DNA of 52,538 nt, taken from positions 1 to 52,538 of the forward strand of contig JAIFMP010000044.1 of NCBI GenBank assembly GCA_020048405.1. The letters run 5' to 3'. The DNA is from Hydrogenophaga sp. Its GTDB lineage: Bacteria > Pseudomonadota > Gammaproteobacteria > Burkholderiales > Burkholderiaceae_C. Of this stretch, positions 1 to 7,800 are shown piece by piece. Each line of letters begins with the position of its first letter. Positions within the stretch are counted from its first letter, which is position 1. The notes under the pieces are model-generated. The model saw only the letters and a list, made by a program, of their open reading frames with translations. It was not told the DNA's origin and searched no databases. Position numbers and translations under genes: made by a program.

Positions 1-87
1 AAATCAAAACAACCCGCCTAAGTTGTTGATTCTTAACGCACTGACCCGCAAATTCCGCGAAAAATAGCGATTTGCTGTCGAACTCGG

Positions 88-603
88 GTGGCCCCAATGG
101 TGTTTGTCAGGCCCGGTGAACTGCGCACCGCTGAATGGACAGAAATCGACCTTGACGGTGCTGAATGGCGCATACCGGGCAGTAAGATGAAGATGAAGAA
201 TGACCACATCGTGCCCCTGTGCAAACAGGCCGTAGAGGTGCTGAAGAGCATTCAAACCCTGACAGGGGGCGGCAAGTATGTATTCCCCAGCATTCGCACC
301 GGCCAGCGCCCCATGAGCGAAAACACCATTAACGGCGCATTGCGAGGCATGGGCTACGCGAGCGACGTACACACGGGCCACGGATTCAGAGCGACCGCCC
401 GCACCCTCATGGACGAGGTGCTGGAAATACGGGTTGACCACATAGAGCACCAGCTTGCCCACACCGTGAAAGACCCCAACGGACGGGCCTACAACCGCAC
501 AGCACACCTGCCAGCACGGCGCGACATGATGCAGTGTTGGGCTGACTACCTCGACAAGCTACGTCTTGGTGCTGACGTTATCCCGCTGCGAGGTGCTGCG
601 TGA
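88..603 (+). pseudogene. Tyrosine recombinase (phage/island integrase), C-terminal fragment
   Basis: This 171-residue stretch is the catalytic half of a P4-type site-specific integrase, which cuts and rejoins DNA at attachment sites. The catalytic set is visible: Arg in VRPGELR (residue 8), HGFR (98-101), HQLAH (121-125) and the nucleophile Tyr135 in AYNRT, followed by the usual WADYLD tail. Family members are about 400 residues with an N-terminal SAM-like arm-binding part, which is absent. The frame is open back to a stop at 34-36, but the residues encoded there do not look like integrase, so homology seems to start near base 80-88. The GTG at 88 is therefore only the first available codon. 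I read it as a 5'-truncated remnant. Confidence 0.8.
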
Positions 604-749
604 ATCCAGACTTGCTTGAACTGGCACACACCACCACCAACGCTGCCGAAGCAGCCTATCGACGTGGCGACCTCATGGAGCGACGCAGAATGCTGATGAC
701 TGATTGGGCAAACTACCTCACCGTCCCCGCTCCAGTTTCAAATGCGTAA
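600..749 (+). CDS. Small hypothetical protein overlapping the integrase stop
   Basis: A 49-codon frame starts at a GTG that overlaps the integrase stop codon (GTGA), the classic arrangement for translational coupling. The product is charged and helical-looking, with AAYRRGDLMERRRMLM in the middle and WANYL near the end. It resembles nothing I can name. Small ORFs directly behind island integrases are common, and the exact 4-nt overlap argues that it is real. If the integrase is dead, this gene may also no longer be expressed. Confidence 0.45.
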   Translation: MNPDLLELAHTTTNAAEAAYRRGDLMERRRMLMTDWANYLTVPAPVSNA

Positions 750-831
750 TGCGAGCATTGCATGCGACCAACGAAACAAGCGGCATTCACTCCACACAGC
801 ACTGATCAAAAAATCCATCAAGGACACACAG

Positions 832-1323
832 ATGACGAACTGCAACGACTACTGGCAACACGCAGACTACCTACCACTCGACCTCGTTATCACCTACTGG
901 TGTGAGCAGAGTGGCTTCAATGCGGCTCATTGCCGAGACGCGAAAAAGTCTGCCATTTTGGCTTCCATAACTAGCGGTCAGATCAAGTTCAAACGCAGCG
1001 ACGGAAAGCCATTCCAAGACGACATTTACATCCTTGCCGCCAACCATCTTTTGCTGATCGAACGAGACAGCTTCAATGCTTGGGCCAAACAGTTTGCAGA
1101 CATACAGTCAATTGAAAAACCGCTTTCCACCAAGGAAATCAACACAGTGCTGGTCATCATTGCAGCGCTGTGCAAAGACGTAGGTTACGACTACACCAAA
1201 GCGTCAAAGACTGCCGGATTGATCCAAAGCACGGCGGCATTGATGGGTGTGTCTATTGGTGAAACCACCATCGAAGGCTACCTTCAGAAAATCCCTGATG
1301 CGCTGGCTGCCCGCATGAAATAA
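832..1323 (+). CDS. Hypothetical protein of integrative elements
   Basis: A 163-residue protein of unknown function. I chose the ATG at 832 because AAGGA lies about 8-12 bases upstream; the frame stays open back to 742 but those residues look non-coding. The N-terminus (NDYWQHADYLPLDLVITYWC) and the end (ALCKDVGYDYTKASKTAGLI...ALAARMK) recall the hypothetical proteins often found between integrase and alpA in betaproteobacterial islands. There is no signal peptide, membrane segment or recognisable catalytic motif. The last ~60 residues could form a small helical DNA-binding domain, but this is only a guess. The gene reads in the same direction as the rest of the element. Confidence 0.6.
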   Translation: MTNCNDYWQHADYLPLDLVITYWCEQSGFNAAHCRDAKKSAILASITSGQIKFKRSDGKPFQDDIYILAANHLLLIERDSFNAWAKQFADIQSIEKPLSTKEINTVLVIIAALCKDVGYDYTKASKTAGLIQSTAALMGVSIGETTIEGYLQKIPDALAARMK

Positions 1324-1477
1324 CGGCTTCACAGGCAGTTGCCTATTTGATTTAGGCAGTTGCCCCTGCTTTCCAAGCCATTTTGGGACAGTGCACTCCA
1401 TTGCAGCCGGAATCAAAGTGATTTGAGGGGTTACACAACGTAGCTCCTGCACTCTGAAAGGATTGCATGGAGTGATC

Positions 1478-1771
1478 ATGAAACCCTCGTCACCTAAAAC
1501 GCCAATCGCATCAAGCATCTCGGCGGTTAAACCACCCATCCATCCATCGGTATTCGACGCGTTACCTGACAGCGCATTCGTTCGCGAAGCGCACTTGGTA
1601 CCTAGCCCAAAGCGTCCGGAATATCCAGCCCCACTGCCGTTTTCCGCCCCCACCCTCTGGCGCAAAGTGGCAGCAGGCACCTTCCCCAAACCCACCAAAT
1701 TGAGTGCCCGTGTGACAGCGTGGCAGGTCGGTCAGGTACGTGCGTGGATGGCTGCTCAGGCCATGGCGTAA
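1478..1771 (+). CDS. AlpA-family helix-turn-helix regulator
   Basis: A 97-residue protein whose C-terminal half matches the AlpA/excisionase-like winged-helix pattern: LPFSAPTLWRKVAAGTFPKP followed by VTAWQVGQVRAWM. Proteins of this family activate integrase or excision genes of prophage-like elements by binding DNA. The ATG at 1478 is preceded by GGAG with a 5-base spacer; an upstream TTG at 1463 is less likely. The N-terminal 40 residues are Pro/Ser-rich and probably flexible. It sits between the integrase fragment and the replication gene, the normal place for this regulator in P4-like islands. Confidence 0.75.
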   Translation: MKPSSPKTPIASSISAVKPPIHPSVFDALPDSAFVREAHLVPSPKRPEYPAPLPFSAPTLWRKVAAGTFPKPTKLSARVTAWQVGQVRAWMAAQAMA

Positions 1772-1783
1772 GGATCACACACC

Positions 1784-1981
1784 ATGACCACCAAAACCAC
1801 GCCCAAGGCCACTGCTGCCCAAAAAGTCACCGTTCACATTGAACGGGCACTCCAGCCAGCCACCACAAAACCCATCATCTTTTCTGCTCCAAGAAAACCC
1901 CTTCATTGGACTGACACATTGATTTCAACGGCGCCGACCGTCCAAAGAATACTTGATGCCAAGCTGAAAGTGAAAGGTTAA
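1784..1981 (+). CDS. Small basic hypothetical protein
   Basis: A 65-residue Thr/Lys-rich protein starting 12 bases behind the alpA stop, with AAGGA about 10 bases before its ATG. The N-terminus is low-complexity (TTKTTPKATAAQK) and the second half contains KPLHWTDTLISTAPTVQRIL. I do not recognise it. Tight spacing to both neighbours and an acceptable ribosome binding site support it being translated as part of the alpA-to-primase run. Confidence 0.45.
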   Translation: MTTKTTPKATAAQKVTVHIERALQPATTKPIIFSAPRKPLHWTDTLISTAPTVQRILDAKLKVKG

Positions 1982-1986
1982 GCAAA

Positions 1987-2241
1987 ATGAATCCGCAATA
2001 CCCATCACCCCAAGCACTATATATCTGGGAAGCATTTTTCCTGACCTTGCAGCAGAACGTGCATCATTACTTGAGCACGGAAGATTTAAAGAGCATGGGC
2101 TACCAACACCCAGCACAACAAATCCACTACTTGAAAAAGAAAAAGCGCATCCGTATCAAAACCATTTATGAAAAGGTCACCAAAGCAAAGGGCAATCGTC
2201 GAAAAGGTAATGCCAGCTACCGCCTGGATATGGGGGTCTGA
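1987..2241 (+). CDS. Small basic hypothetical protein, possible winged helix
   Basis: An 84-residue protein starting 5 bases behind the preceding gene. It reads as one compact domain: an aromatic N-terminal helix (ALYIWEAFFLTLQQN), then TEDLKSMGYQHPAQQIHYLKKKKRIRIK and a short basic tail ending YRLDMGV. The order helix-helix-wing and the KKKKRIRI stretch would fit a small winged helix that helps the following replication protein, but no family is recognised. It precedes the DUF3987 gene by two bases. Confidence 0.5.
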   Translation: MNPQYPSPQALYIWEAFFLTLQQNVHHYLSTEDLKSMGYQHPAQQIHYLKKKKRIRIKTIYEKVTKAKGNRRKGNASYRLDMGV

Positions 2242-2243
2242 TC

Positions 2244-4385
2244 ATGACCAATCCAACCACAACTCTCCACACAGCCGACACCACACCGGCCATTACCAGA
2301 TCGGTAACAGTTGCCCACACTCCGAACCAACAAGAAGAAGCAACGGCAGCAATGACCGCTGAAAGCTACTTTGCTTCTGCGTCCCCTTGCACCAGTCACG
2401 CTTACCTGGACGCCAAGGGTGTCAAGCCCTACGGCATCCGACAGGCTGATGGCAGCATCCTGGTTCCCATGCGCGACCTGGATGGCAATCTGCAAAACCT
2501 ACAAGCCATTGCACCAGCTGGAGAAAAGCAATTTTTTCCTGACGGCAAAGTCAACGGGTGCTGTCATCTCATAGATGGCACTCCAGACGCATTGCTCATC
2601 TGTGAAGGCTATGCAACCGGTGCCAGCCTGCATGAAGCAACCGGCTATGCAGTCGCCATCGCTTTCCATGCTGACAACCTGGAAGCTGTGGCGTTGGCAC
2701 TGAAAGCGCAGCATCCAGATGTGCCCATCATCATCGCCGCTGACAACGACAACCAAACTCCCGGCCAACCCAGCTTGACCGCTGCAAACACTGCTGCACA
2801 GGTTGTCGGCTGTCCGGTGGCTGTGCCTGATTTTGGAACCAACAACGAAAGCGACCTCACCAACTTCAACGACCTGCACCAACTGCTTGGGCCGGATGCC
2901 GTCAAACGTTGCATTGATGCGCTCATCCCGCCAACGCCTGCCATCCCCATTGGTTCAGTGCCAGCCACCCCGGCAGCGGCTACCAATGACGACAGCCACC
3001 GCAACGCCCCCATCGCTGATCCCGCCTGCTTGTATGGACTGATAGGCGACATCGCCCGCGAGGGCAGCAAAGACACCGAAGCCAACCCCTACGCTGTAGC
3101 CGCTTCAGCCATCGCCTACTTGAGTGCTGCAATGGGCCGTGGGCCGTTCTTTTCCATTGGCGACGACCGCAACCACCCCCGTCTTTTTTTGGTTCATGTG
3201 GGGCGCTCCAGCCTGGGAAGAAAAGGCACTGCCAAAAAACTCATGTACCGCATCCACAAGCATCTAAAAGCCATAGATGAAGCGCTTGCGCCACAAGTCC
3301 ACAGTGGTGGACTTTCCTCCCGCGAAGGTTTGGTTTTGCTGATCCACGATGGCTACAAAGACGCCAAAATGGCCTATCCAGCCGTTGTGGACAAACGTCT
3401 GCTGGTGGTCGAATCCGAGTTTTCAAACGTCCTGCATCAAACCAAGCGAGACGGCAACACCTTGAGTGGTGCCATGCGGGATGCATGGGATGGCACCACC
3501 ATCAAACCCGCCGTCAAAAACTGTCCGGTTGGGGCTACTGATCCGCACATCTCCATCATGGGAGATGTCACACCCAGTGAACTGGTGGCGCTGATACACA
3601 AGCGCGAACTAACCAATGGCTTTGCCAACAGGATCATTTTCTTTTGGGCCGAGGGTGACAAAGTCGTCCCGTTCCCACCACCCACACCTGACCACGTGGT
3701 GGCCGACCTGGTAGACCGTGTAGCACAAGTCCTGCGTTTTGCGGGTGCTGGTCAGCACGGCATCAATGATGTGTTGTGTATGGAGTATTCACCTGGTGCC
3801 AAATTGCTGTATGAAAGCCTCTACCGTGGTGAACTGCGTGATCGCTCAGCCGGTGACCGCATCACCAGCTTGCTAGACCGACGTGCCCCCATGCTGATGC
3901 GTCTGGCCATGCTATTTGCCCTCACCGATCAAACAACCATCATTGCCGAGGCACACCTCAATGCCGCTATGGCCTGGGTAAGGTACTGGGTCGATTCCGT
4001 CAAGTTCATCTTCCAAAGCGCTGAGGATGAAGCTGAAGTGGCTGCCACCACCACCAACGCACAAAAAATCATCACGTACTTGACTACGCACGGCCAGGCC
4101 GACCGTACGGAGTTGATCAAAAACTGTTTTGGCAACCACATAAAAAAGGCACCACTCGACAAGGCACTAGACGAACTGATATTGGCCAGCCCACCCATTG
4201 TTACCGTGTCGAAAGTTCCGCGACCCAACGGAAAAGGAGGCTCACCCTCTACCGTTTACAGCCTGTGCACACCCCCCGCTGCCGCAGTCGGCATGGCGAA
4301 CCCAGCAGCATCTGCGAACCCTGCGAATCCTGCTATTTCTGCGAACTGTGCGAACTCTGCTCCGGCTGCTGTTGTTACCGTTTGA
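2244..4385 (+). CDS. Toprim/DUF3987 (YfjI-type) replication-like protein
   Basis: A 713-residue protein typical of integrative elements. The N-terminal part has a Toprim-like primase fold, with LLICEGYATG (Glu121) and IIIAADND (Asp167/Asp169) as the expected acidic metal-binding residues. The rest is a DUF3987 helicase-like domain, with a P-loop-like VGRSSLGRKGTA at about 319-330 and the acidic VVESEFSN. Such proteins are thought to replicate the excised element, comparable in role to P4 alpha. The last ~30 residues are an odd Ala/Asn/Pro run (ANPAASANPANPAISANCAN). It is encoded by a 9-base TGCGAA repeat that continues past the stop codon, so DNA-level selection probably shaped the C-terminus. 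The start follows the previous stop by two bases. Confidence 0.75.
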   Translation: MTNPTTTLHTADTTPAITRSVTVAHTPNQQEEATAAMTAESYFASASPCTSHAYLDAKGVKPYGIRQADGSILVPMRDLDGNLQNLQAIAPAGEKQFFPDGKVNGCCHLIDGTPDALLICEGYATGASLHEATGYAVAIAFHADNLEAVALALKAQHPDVPIIIAADNDNQTPGQPSLTAANTAAQVVGCPVAVPDFGTNNESDLTNFNDLHQLLGPDAVKRCIDALIPPTPAIPIGSVPATPAAATNDDSHRNAPIADPACLYGLIGDIAREGSKDTEANPYAVAASAIAYLSAAMGRGPFFSIGDDRNHPRLFLVHVGRSSLGRKGTAKKLMYRIHKHLKAIDEALAPQVHSGGLSSREGLVLLIHDGYKDAKMAYPAVVDKRLLVVESEFSNVLHQTKRDGNTLSGAMRDAWDGTTIKPAVKNCPVGATDPHISIMGDVTPSELVALIHKRELTNGFANRIIFFWAEGDKVVPFPPPTPDHVVADLVDRVAQVLRFAGAGQHGINDVLCMEYSPGAKLLYESLYRGELRDRSAGDRITSLLDRRAPMLMRLAMLFALTDQTTIIAEAHLNAAMAWVRYWVDSVKFIFQSAEDEAEVAATTTNAQKIITYLTTHGQADRTELIKNCFGNHIKKAPLDKALDELILASPPIVTVSKVPRPNGKGGSPSTVYSLCTPPAAAVGMANPAASANPANPAISANCANSAPAAVVTV

Positions 4386-4615
4386 CGTGCGAACCCTGCG
4401 AAGTGTGCGAACTGTACGAAGTGTCGGAGCGTGTCCAAAACCCTGACAAACCACATTTCGCTCAATTCGCACGATTCGCACTGTTCGCAGACTCGTCAGC
4501 AAAGAAGCACCGGAGCCCACCCAGCCAGTGTCACCGTTCGCATGACTTGCAGACTTCGCACAATTCGCACATTTCGCACGATTCGCAGAACCACCAGAAA
4601 AAAACTGAGTGCGAA
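4313..4615 (+). repeat. 9-bp-periodic inverted TGCGAA / TTCGCA array
   Basis: TGCGAA lies at 4313, 4322, 4340, 4349, 4388, 4397 and 4406, with a variant TACGAA at 4415. Its reverse complement TTCGCA lies at 4466, 4475, 4484, 4537, 4555, 4564, 4573 and 4582, with TTCGCT at 4457. Spacing inside each block is exactly 9 bases. The two blocks face each other around a spacer of about 40 bases, and the first half lies inside the 3' end of the replication gene. One more TGCGAA is at 4610. By analogy with P4, whose alpha protein binds short iterons in ori and crr, this may be the origin or regulatory site of the element. Confidence 0.85.
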
Positions 4616-4976
4616 GCATGTCGGCGTAATCCACCATCGCGGTCATGCCGAGCACGCTGCCAACAGAACGGCGCTTCGGACTGGTGGCAGCGCACTCAAC
4701 ATCACCGCTCACTATCACATAAGTCTGTAGGTCATATCAGTGGCTACGGCAGTTACTGCCATAGCCAGGCAGCACAAAGCTGTCGCTTGGCAACCTCCAC
4801 CATCGCGGACATGTGCAGTCGCCAGTCGCTGTGCTTGGTGACAACCACACATCACCGCTTAACGCTGTTCGTTGTTTTTGTTGGTTCAGTCAGTGGGCAC
4901 GGCATGCTGCCCTGCCCATGCCATACTGATCACAAAAAGGCCATTGTTCATTGCTGTCATATGAAATGATATTGTT
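4386..4976. other. Non-coding stretch after the replication gene
   Basis: About 590 bases without a convincing gene. The left half is the inverted 9-bp array. The right half (4620-4970) has no clear structure beyond a few short inverted repeats. Long open frames crossing it arise from the repeat periodicity, are rich in Arg, Cys and His, and lack ribosome binding sites. Confidence 0.6.
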
Positions 4977-5774
4977 ATGTCCCTAAAAAAGATTACTTAC
5001 TGGTTGGGTAACTTACTTGGCAAGGTGCTTGCCCATGGTAAGACTTCGCCACCGATTACGCCAACCGTTAGTCCGAACAAAATCTCAGACGAATCACTTG
5101 GCAAGGCCATTGATCAGGACGCATGGGAGGGCACATTTTTTGATGTGGCTGTGCAGCGCAGCATCCACAAAACCGTCCAATTCGAGTACCGCGATGCCAA
5201 CGGCACCATGACAAAGAGGGTGGTTGAAATAAGGGCATATGAACCCCAGGGCACCGACGGATTGGTTATCGGGCGATGCCGTTTACGCAATGCCACCCGC
5301 ACCTTCCGATTTGACCGAATGTACCAAGTGATTGACTCGGAGACCGGTGAGATAATCCCCTACCTACAAAAGCACTTAAATGATGAGTGGGCTGCCTCAC
5401 CGGAACCTGTGATGGATAAACTCTTCACTGAACACAATGAAGTGTTGAAGCTCATGCTCTACATGGCGAAAGCAGATGGTGCTGTGAGAGTAGCAGAGCT
5501 AGAGGTGATTACGCGGTATTGCACAGAGATCACACAAGACCCTCGTATCAGTGTCGCCCTTGTTAAAGATATGCTGCAGCAGGTGGATGTGGTGACGATC
5601 AACACCTTCACTCGCACTTACAACAAACTGCGGCGCGAAAGACCTGAAGTAGCCGAAAAAGTCGCCGATGCATGCCGCGCCATAGTGGCTACCCAGAAGG
5701 CCATTCACCCAAATGAAAAGTCGGCCTTGGATGTCCTTGTTAAGCCATTGCCTGTGTTGAATACTGCTGCATGA
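4977..5774 (+). CDS. WYL domain plus TerB-like domain protein
   Basis: A 265-residue cytoplasmic protein. Residues about 60-130 read as a WYL-type SH3-like domain (VQFEYRDANGTMTKRVVEI, then GRCRLRNATRTFRFDRMYQV), a fold that senses ligands in many phage- and defence-linked regulators. Residues about 150-255 resemble the TerB/tellurite-resistance helical domain (LKLMLYMAKADGAVRVAELEVI...). No helix-turn-helix precedes the WYL part, so it is not a standard WYL repressor. It lies at the far end of the element remnant and is flanked on both sides by non-coding DNA, which suggests its own promoter. The role is unknown; sensing of phage or nucleic-acid signals is an inference from the family. Confidence 0.65.
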   Translation: MSLKKITYWLGNLLGKVLAHGKTSPPITPTVSPNKISDESLGKAIDQDAWEGTFFDVAVQRSIHKTVQFEYRDANGTMTKRVVEIRAYEPQGTDGLVIGRCRLRNATRTFRFDRMYQVIDSETGEIIPYLQKHLNDEWAASPEPVMDKLFTEHNEVLKLMLYMAKADGAVRVAELEVITRYCTEITQDPRISVALVKDMLQQVDVVTINTFTRTYNKLRRERPEVAEKVADACRAIVATQKAIHPNEKSALDVLVKPLPVLNTAA

Positions 5775-6446
5775 ACATGTAGCTTTTAGTGGTCCTGTCC
5801 TTGTTAAAAATGGCCATGTCGCCTCCTGCAGCTAGATCGACTTATCCTGGGAAGGTCAGTGGCATAGACTGGGTACAGCCAGTGCCAGTCTTCAAGTTAA
5901 GACAGTCAGTTACTTCGTAAAGTTGCTGCATGCTCGCTAAGCTCCCTGGTGGCAACTTCGGCTCGCTTCCGCTTCGTGACGGGCATTCCAGATGAACCGT
6001 TGTGGTCATCGCACGCTACGGCAACACGCTGCGCTTTTACATAACGCCACACTGCATAAAGTGCATGCCAGTCAGTCGCCAAGCTCCTTTGGTGGTCATG
6101 CACCGCTGGCGCGCCCTGTCGGGTTTACGCAGCAGGCGTTATGCAAAGTTGCCTACGCTGGCAGCGGTCGCCAGTTGTCGGCGCTCCCCGGTCGCTACGC
6201 GCCCTACGCGCCGCCACCTGTCGCCCTGTGGGTGTGCCTGCATGGTGGCTTCATTCAGGCGCTTTGCGCAGTGCTTTCAGTCAGCGGCTTCGCCGTGTCA
6301 TTGGTGTTGGCCCCCGCCCACCCTTGGTGCTTGCTTGCTTCGCAAGCATCGCACGCGCGGTCTGCCCGTCCGCCCCCCAAGGGGGCTCCCTCAGAACCGC
6401 GCACGCTTACCTGAAACAATAAACCAATCAACCGCCCGCGTGCCTA
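5775..6446. other. Gene-poor stretch, possible right end of the element
   Basis: About 670 bases with no credible gene. It contains a diverged repeat AAGCTCC..TGGTGG at 5939-5952 and 6081-6095, and an inverted pair CATAACGCC (about 6040) / GGCGTTATG (about 6135). GC content rises sharply after 6100. Open frames here lack ribosome binding sites and domain content. It separates the integrative-element genes from the lipoprotein operon. Confidence 0.5.
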
Positions 6447-7085
6447 TCACTTAGTTTTTTGATACGGTCCATTTGGGATTGCATTTGGTCCCAAAACAAA
6501 AACCATTTGATTAGCCTGCTGCGTCAAGGGCAAATAGTTAGGCGCAGCACGAGTGACTGCCGCATTAATTGCCAATATAATCAAATCAGCCATCGGGTTT
6601 CCCGAACTATTATTGCTTTGCGGAGAATATTTCAAACCTTGAGTCGCACTCCATATCTCAGTCCCATCTTTGGCAACAATTCGGTACTCAAATTCAACAG
6701 TGACTGTGGTTGAAACTACGATGTACTGCGCATCCCATCGCTTGATAGTGACATACAAAACCGCATCTGCACCAAAGAGTTGGGCTAATGTTTCTGGAGG
6801 TTGTTGGTGAATACGCTCACCCTCATAAAAGCCTTCTTGCTCAAGCACAAACTTAGCTGTATTTACCGGGAATACATAGAATCCTTTCTCAGCAAGTGGC
6901 ACCGTAAGTGTTGATAGCACATAATTTGGCGCATCTACATCCAAGGACTTGTTTACAACCGGCACAACCAAAATTGACTTCGGTGCCGCAGCAACAAAGG
7001 CGTCCAAATTTTTTTTAGGTGGAGGGCTTGCACAACCAGTCAAAAATACAACAAAAACAAAAAGAACCAAATTGAGATACTTCAT
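6447..7085 (-). CDS. DUF799 family lipoprotein (GNA1162-like)
   Basis: A 212-residue lipoprotein with signal peptide and lipobox FLTGC (Cys at about 18). The body reads as DUF799: an SILVVPVVNKS start, LPLAEKGFYVFP, LFGADAVLYVTIKRW and EIWSATQGLKYS. Neisserial GNA1162 of this family is an outer-membrane-anchored periplasmic protein related in fold to TolB/CsgG N-domains. It is the last gene of a four-gene operon; its ATG overlaps the stop of the DUF4810 gene (ATGA). The set probably forms an envelope complex with the CsgG-like pore; the substrate is unknown. Confidence 0.8.
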   Translation of the reverse strand: MKYLNLVLFVFVVFLTGCASPPPKKNLDAFVAAAPKSILVVPVVNKSLDVDAPNYVLSTLTVPLAEKGFYVFPVNTAKFVLEQEGFYEGERIHQQPPETLAQLFGADAVLYVTIKRWDAQYIVVSTTVTVEFEYRIVAKDGTEIWSATQGLKYSPQSNNSSGNPMADLIILAINAAVTRAAPNYLPLTQQANQMVFVLGPNAIPNGPYQKTK

Positions 7086-7465
7086 GATTTCCCCCCGGCC
7101 TTGCCTTTAACGCGTTTAGTTATATTAGTAATCAAGGTATCCATCAATCCTTGACTTTCTGGCCAATTGTTGCGTTCTTTTGTATACATTTCCACGGCTT
7201 TCGCTTCCTCACCACCTTGGAGGTATAAAGTGCCGAGCTCAGCGTATAAACCTGGTGCAAGTTTTTGATTGGTTGTTTCCATTTTCTCGATATGCAGTTC
7301 AAGTCCTTTGCGGAGTTCCGCTACTTTTTCCGGATTTTTGTAGGACTGGTAAAGCATCGCATCGTAACCACCCCATTGATACAAGCTACTGGTAGTTGCA
7401 CATCCCGTCAGAAACAAGCCTGACAAAACCAACAGAACAATTTTAGGCTGTAGTTTATTTTTCAT
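7082..7465 (-). CDS. DUF4810 family lipoprotein
   Basis: A 127-residue lipoprotein with lipobox FLTGC and the family-typical start of the mature part, TTSSLYQWGGYDAMLYQSYKNPE. The remainder is a helical TPR-like region (LYLQGGEEAKAVEMYTKERNNWPES). DUF4810 genes normally sit between a csgG-like gene and a DUF799 gene, exactly as here. Both ends overlap neighbours by 4 bases (ATGA), so the operon is translationally coupled. A role as a small adaptor in an outer-membrane complex is inferred. Confidence 0.8.
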   Translation of the reverse strand: MKNKLQPKIVLLVLSGLFLTGCATTSSLYQWGGYDAMLYQSYKNPEKVAELRKGLELHIEKMETTNQKLAPGLYAELGTLYLQGGEEAKAVEMYTKERNNWPESQGLMDTLITNITKRVKGKAGGKS

Positions 7466-7800
7466 TTCACGTTAAAAGGGCGCACAACCCCATCTCCAAG
7501 GTAAGCCCGCTCAGTAAACAAGACTTCATTTCCACTAATGATTTGCACTGTATGTGTGCCTGGCAAGACCCGCATTGCACCTTTGCCATCAACAAAATCA
7601 CCTAAGCGACCTGAATCCAAACCATTTACCACCACCCGGGCCTCATTCAAGCGAGCATCGGCGACATCAAATCTAAAGGAAATCTGTGGTCGCAAATCAA
7701 CAACGCTTTGTCTTTCTGTAGGGTACTGAACGCAACCAGTTACCGTCACCAGTACACACGCCGTCAACCAAGCCACAGCCACGGAAGTACTCTTGTTCAT
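7462..7800 (-). CDS. Hypothetical lipoprotein, PEGA-like fold
   Basis: A 112-residue protein with an N-terminal signal and lipobox TVTGC at about residues 19-23. The mature part (ISFRFDVADARLNEARVVVNGLD, GAMRVLPGTHTVQIISGNEVLF) reads like a PEGA-type beta-sandwich, with a VNG turn followed by LPGTHTV. The usual CsgG-DUF4810-DUF799 set as I know it has three genes; this extra member lies second in the operon and overlaps both neighbours by 4 bases. Function unknown; a surface-exposed accessory lipoprotein is inferred. Confidence 0.65.
   Translation of the reverse strand: MNKSTSVAVAWLTACVLVTVTGCVQYPTERQSVVDLRPQISFRFDVADARLNEARVVVNGLDSGRLGDFVDGKGAMRVLPGTHTVQIISGNEVLFTERAYLGDGVVRPFNVK

Noticed and set aside
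4313-4615. CRISPR array
   Set aside because: Repeat unit is 6 of every 9 bases and there are no 20-40 base spacers or cas genes.
4265-4969. Open frames across the TGCGAA array (Cys-, Arg- and His-rich)
   Set aside because: Produced by the 9-base periodicity; no ribosome binding sites and no family.
6030-6150. Integron attC-like site (CATAACGCC ... GGCGTTATG)
   Set aside because: The core triplets GTT/AAC are there, but RYYYAAC/GTTRRRY is not matched and no cassette or intI is nearby.
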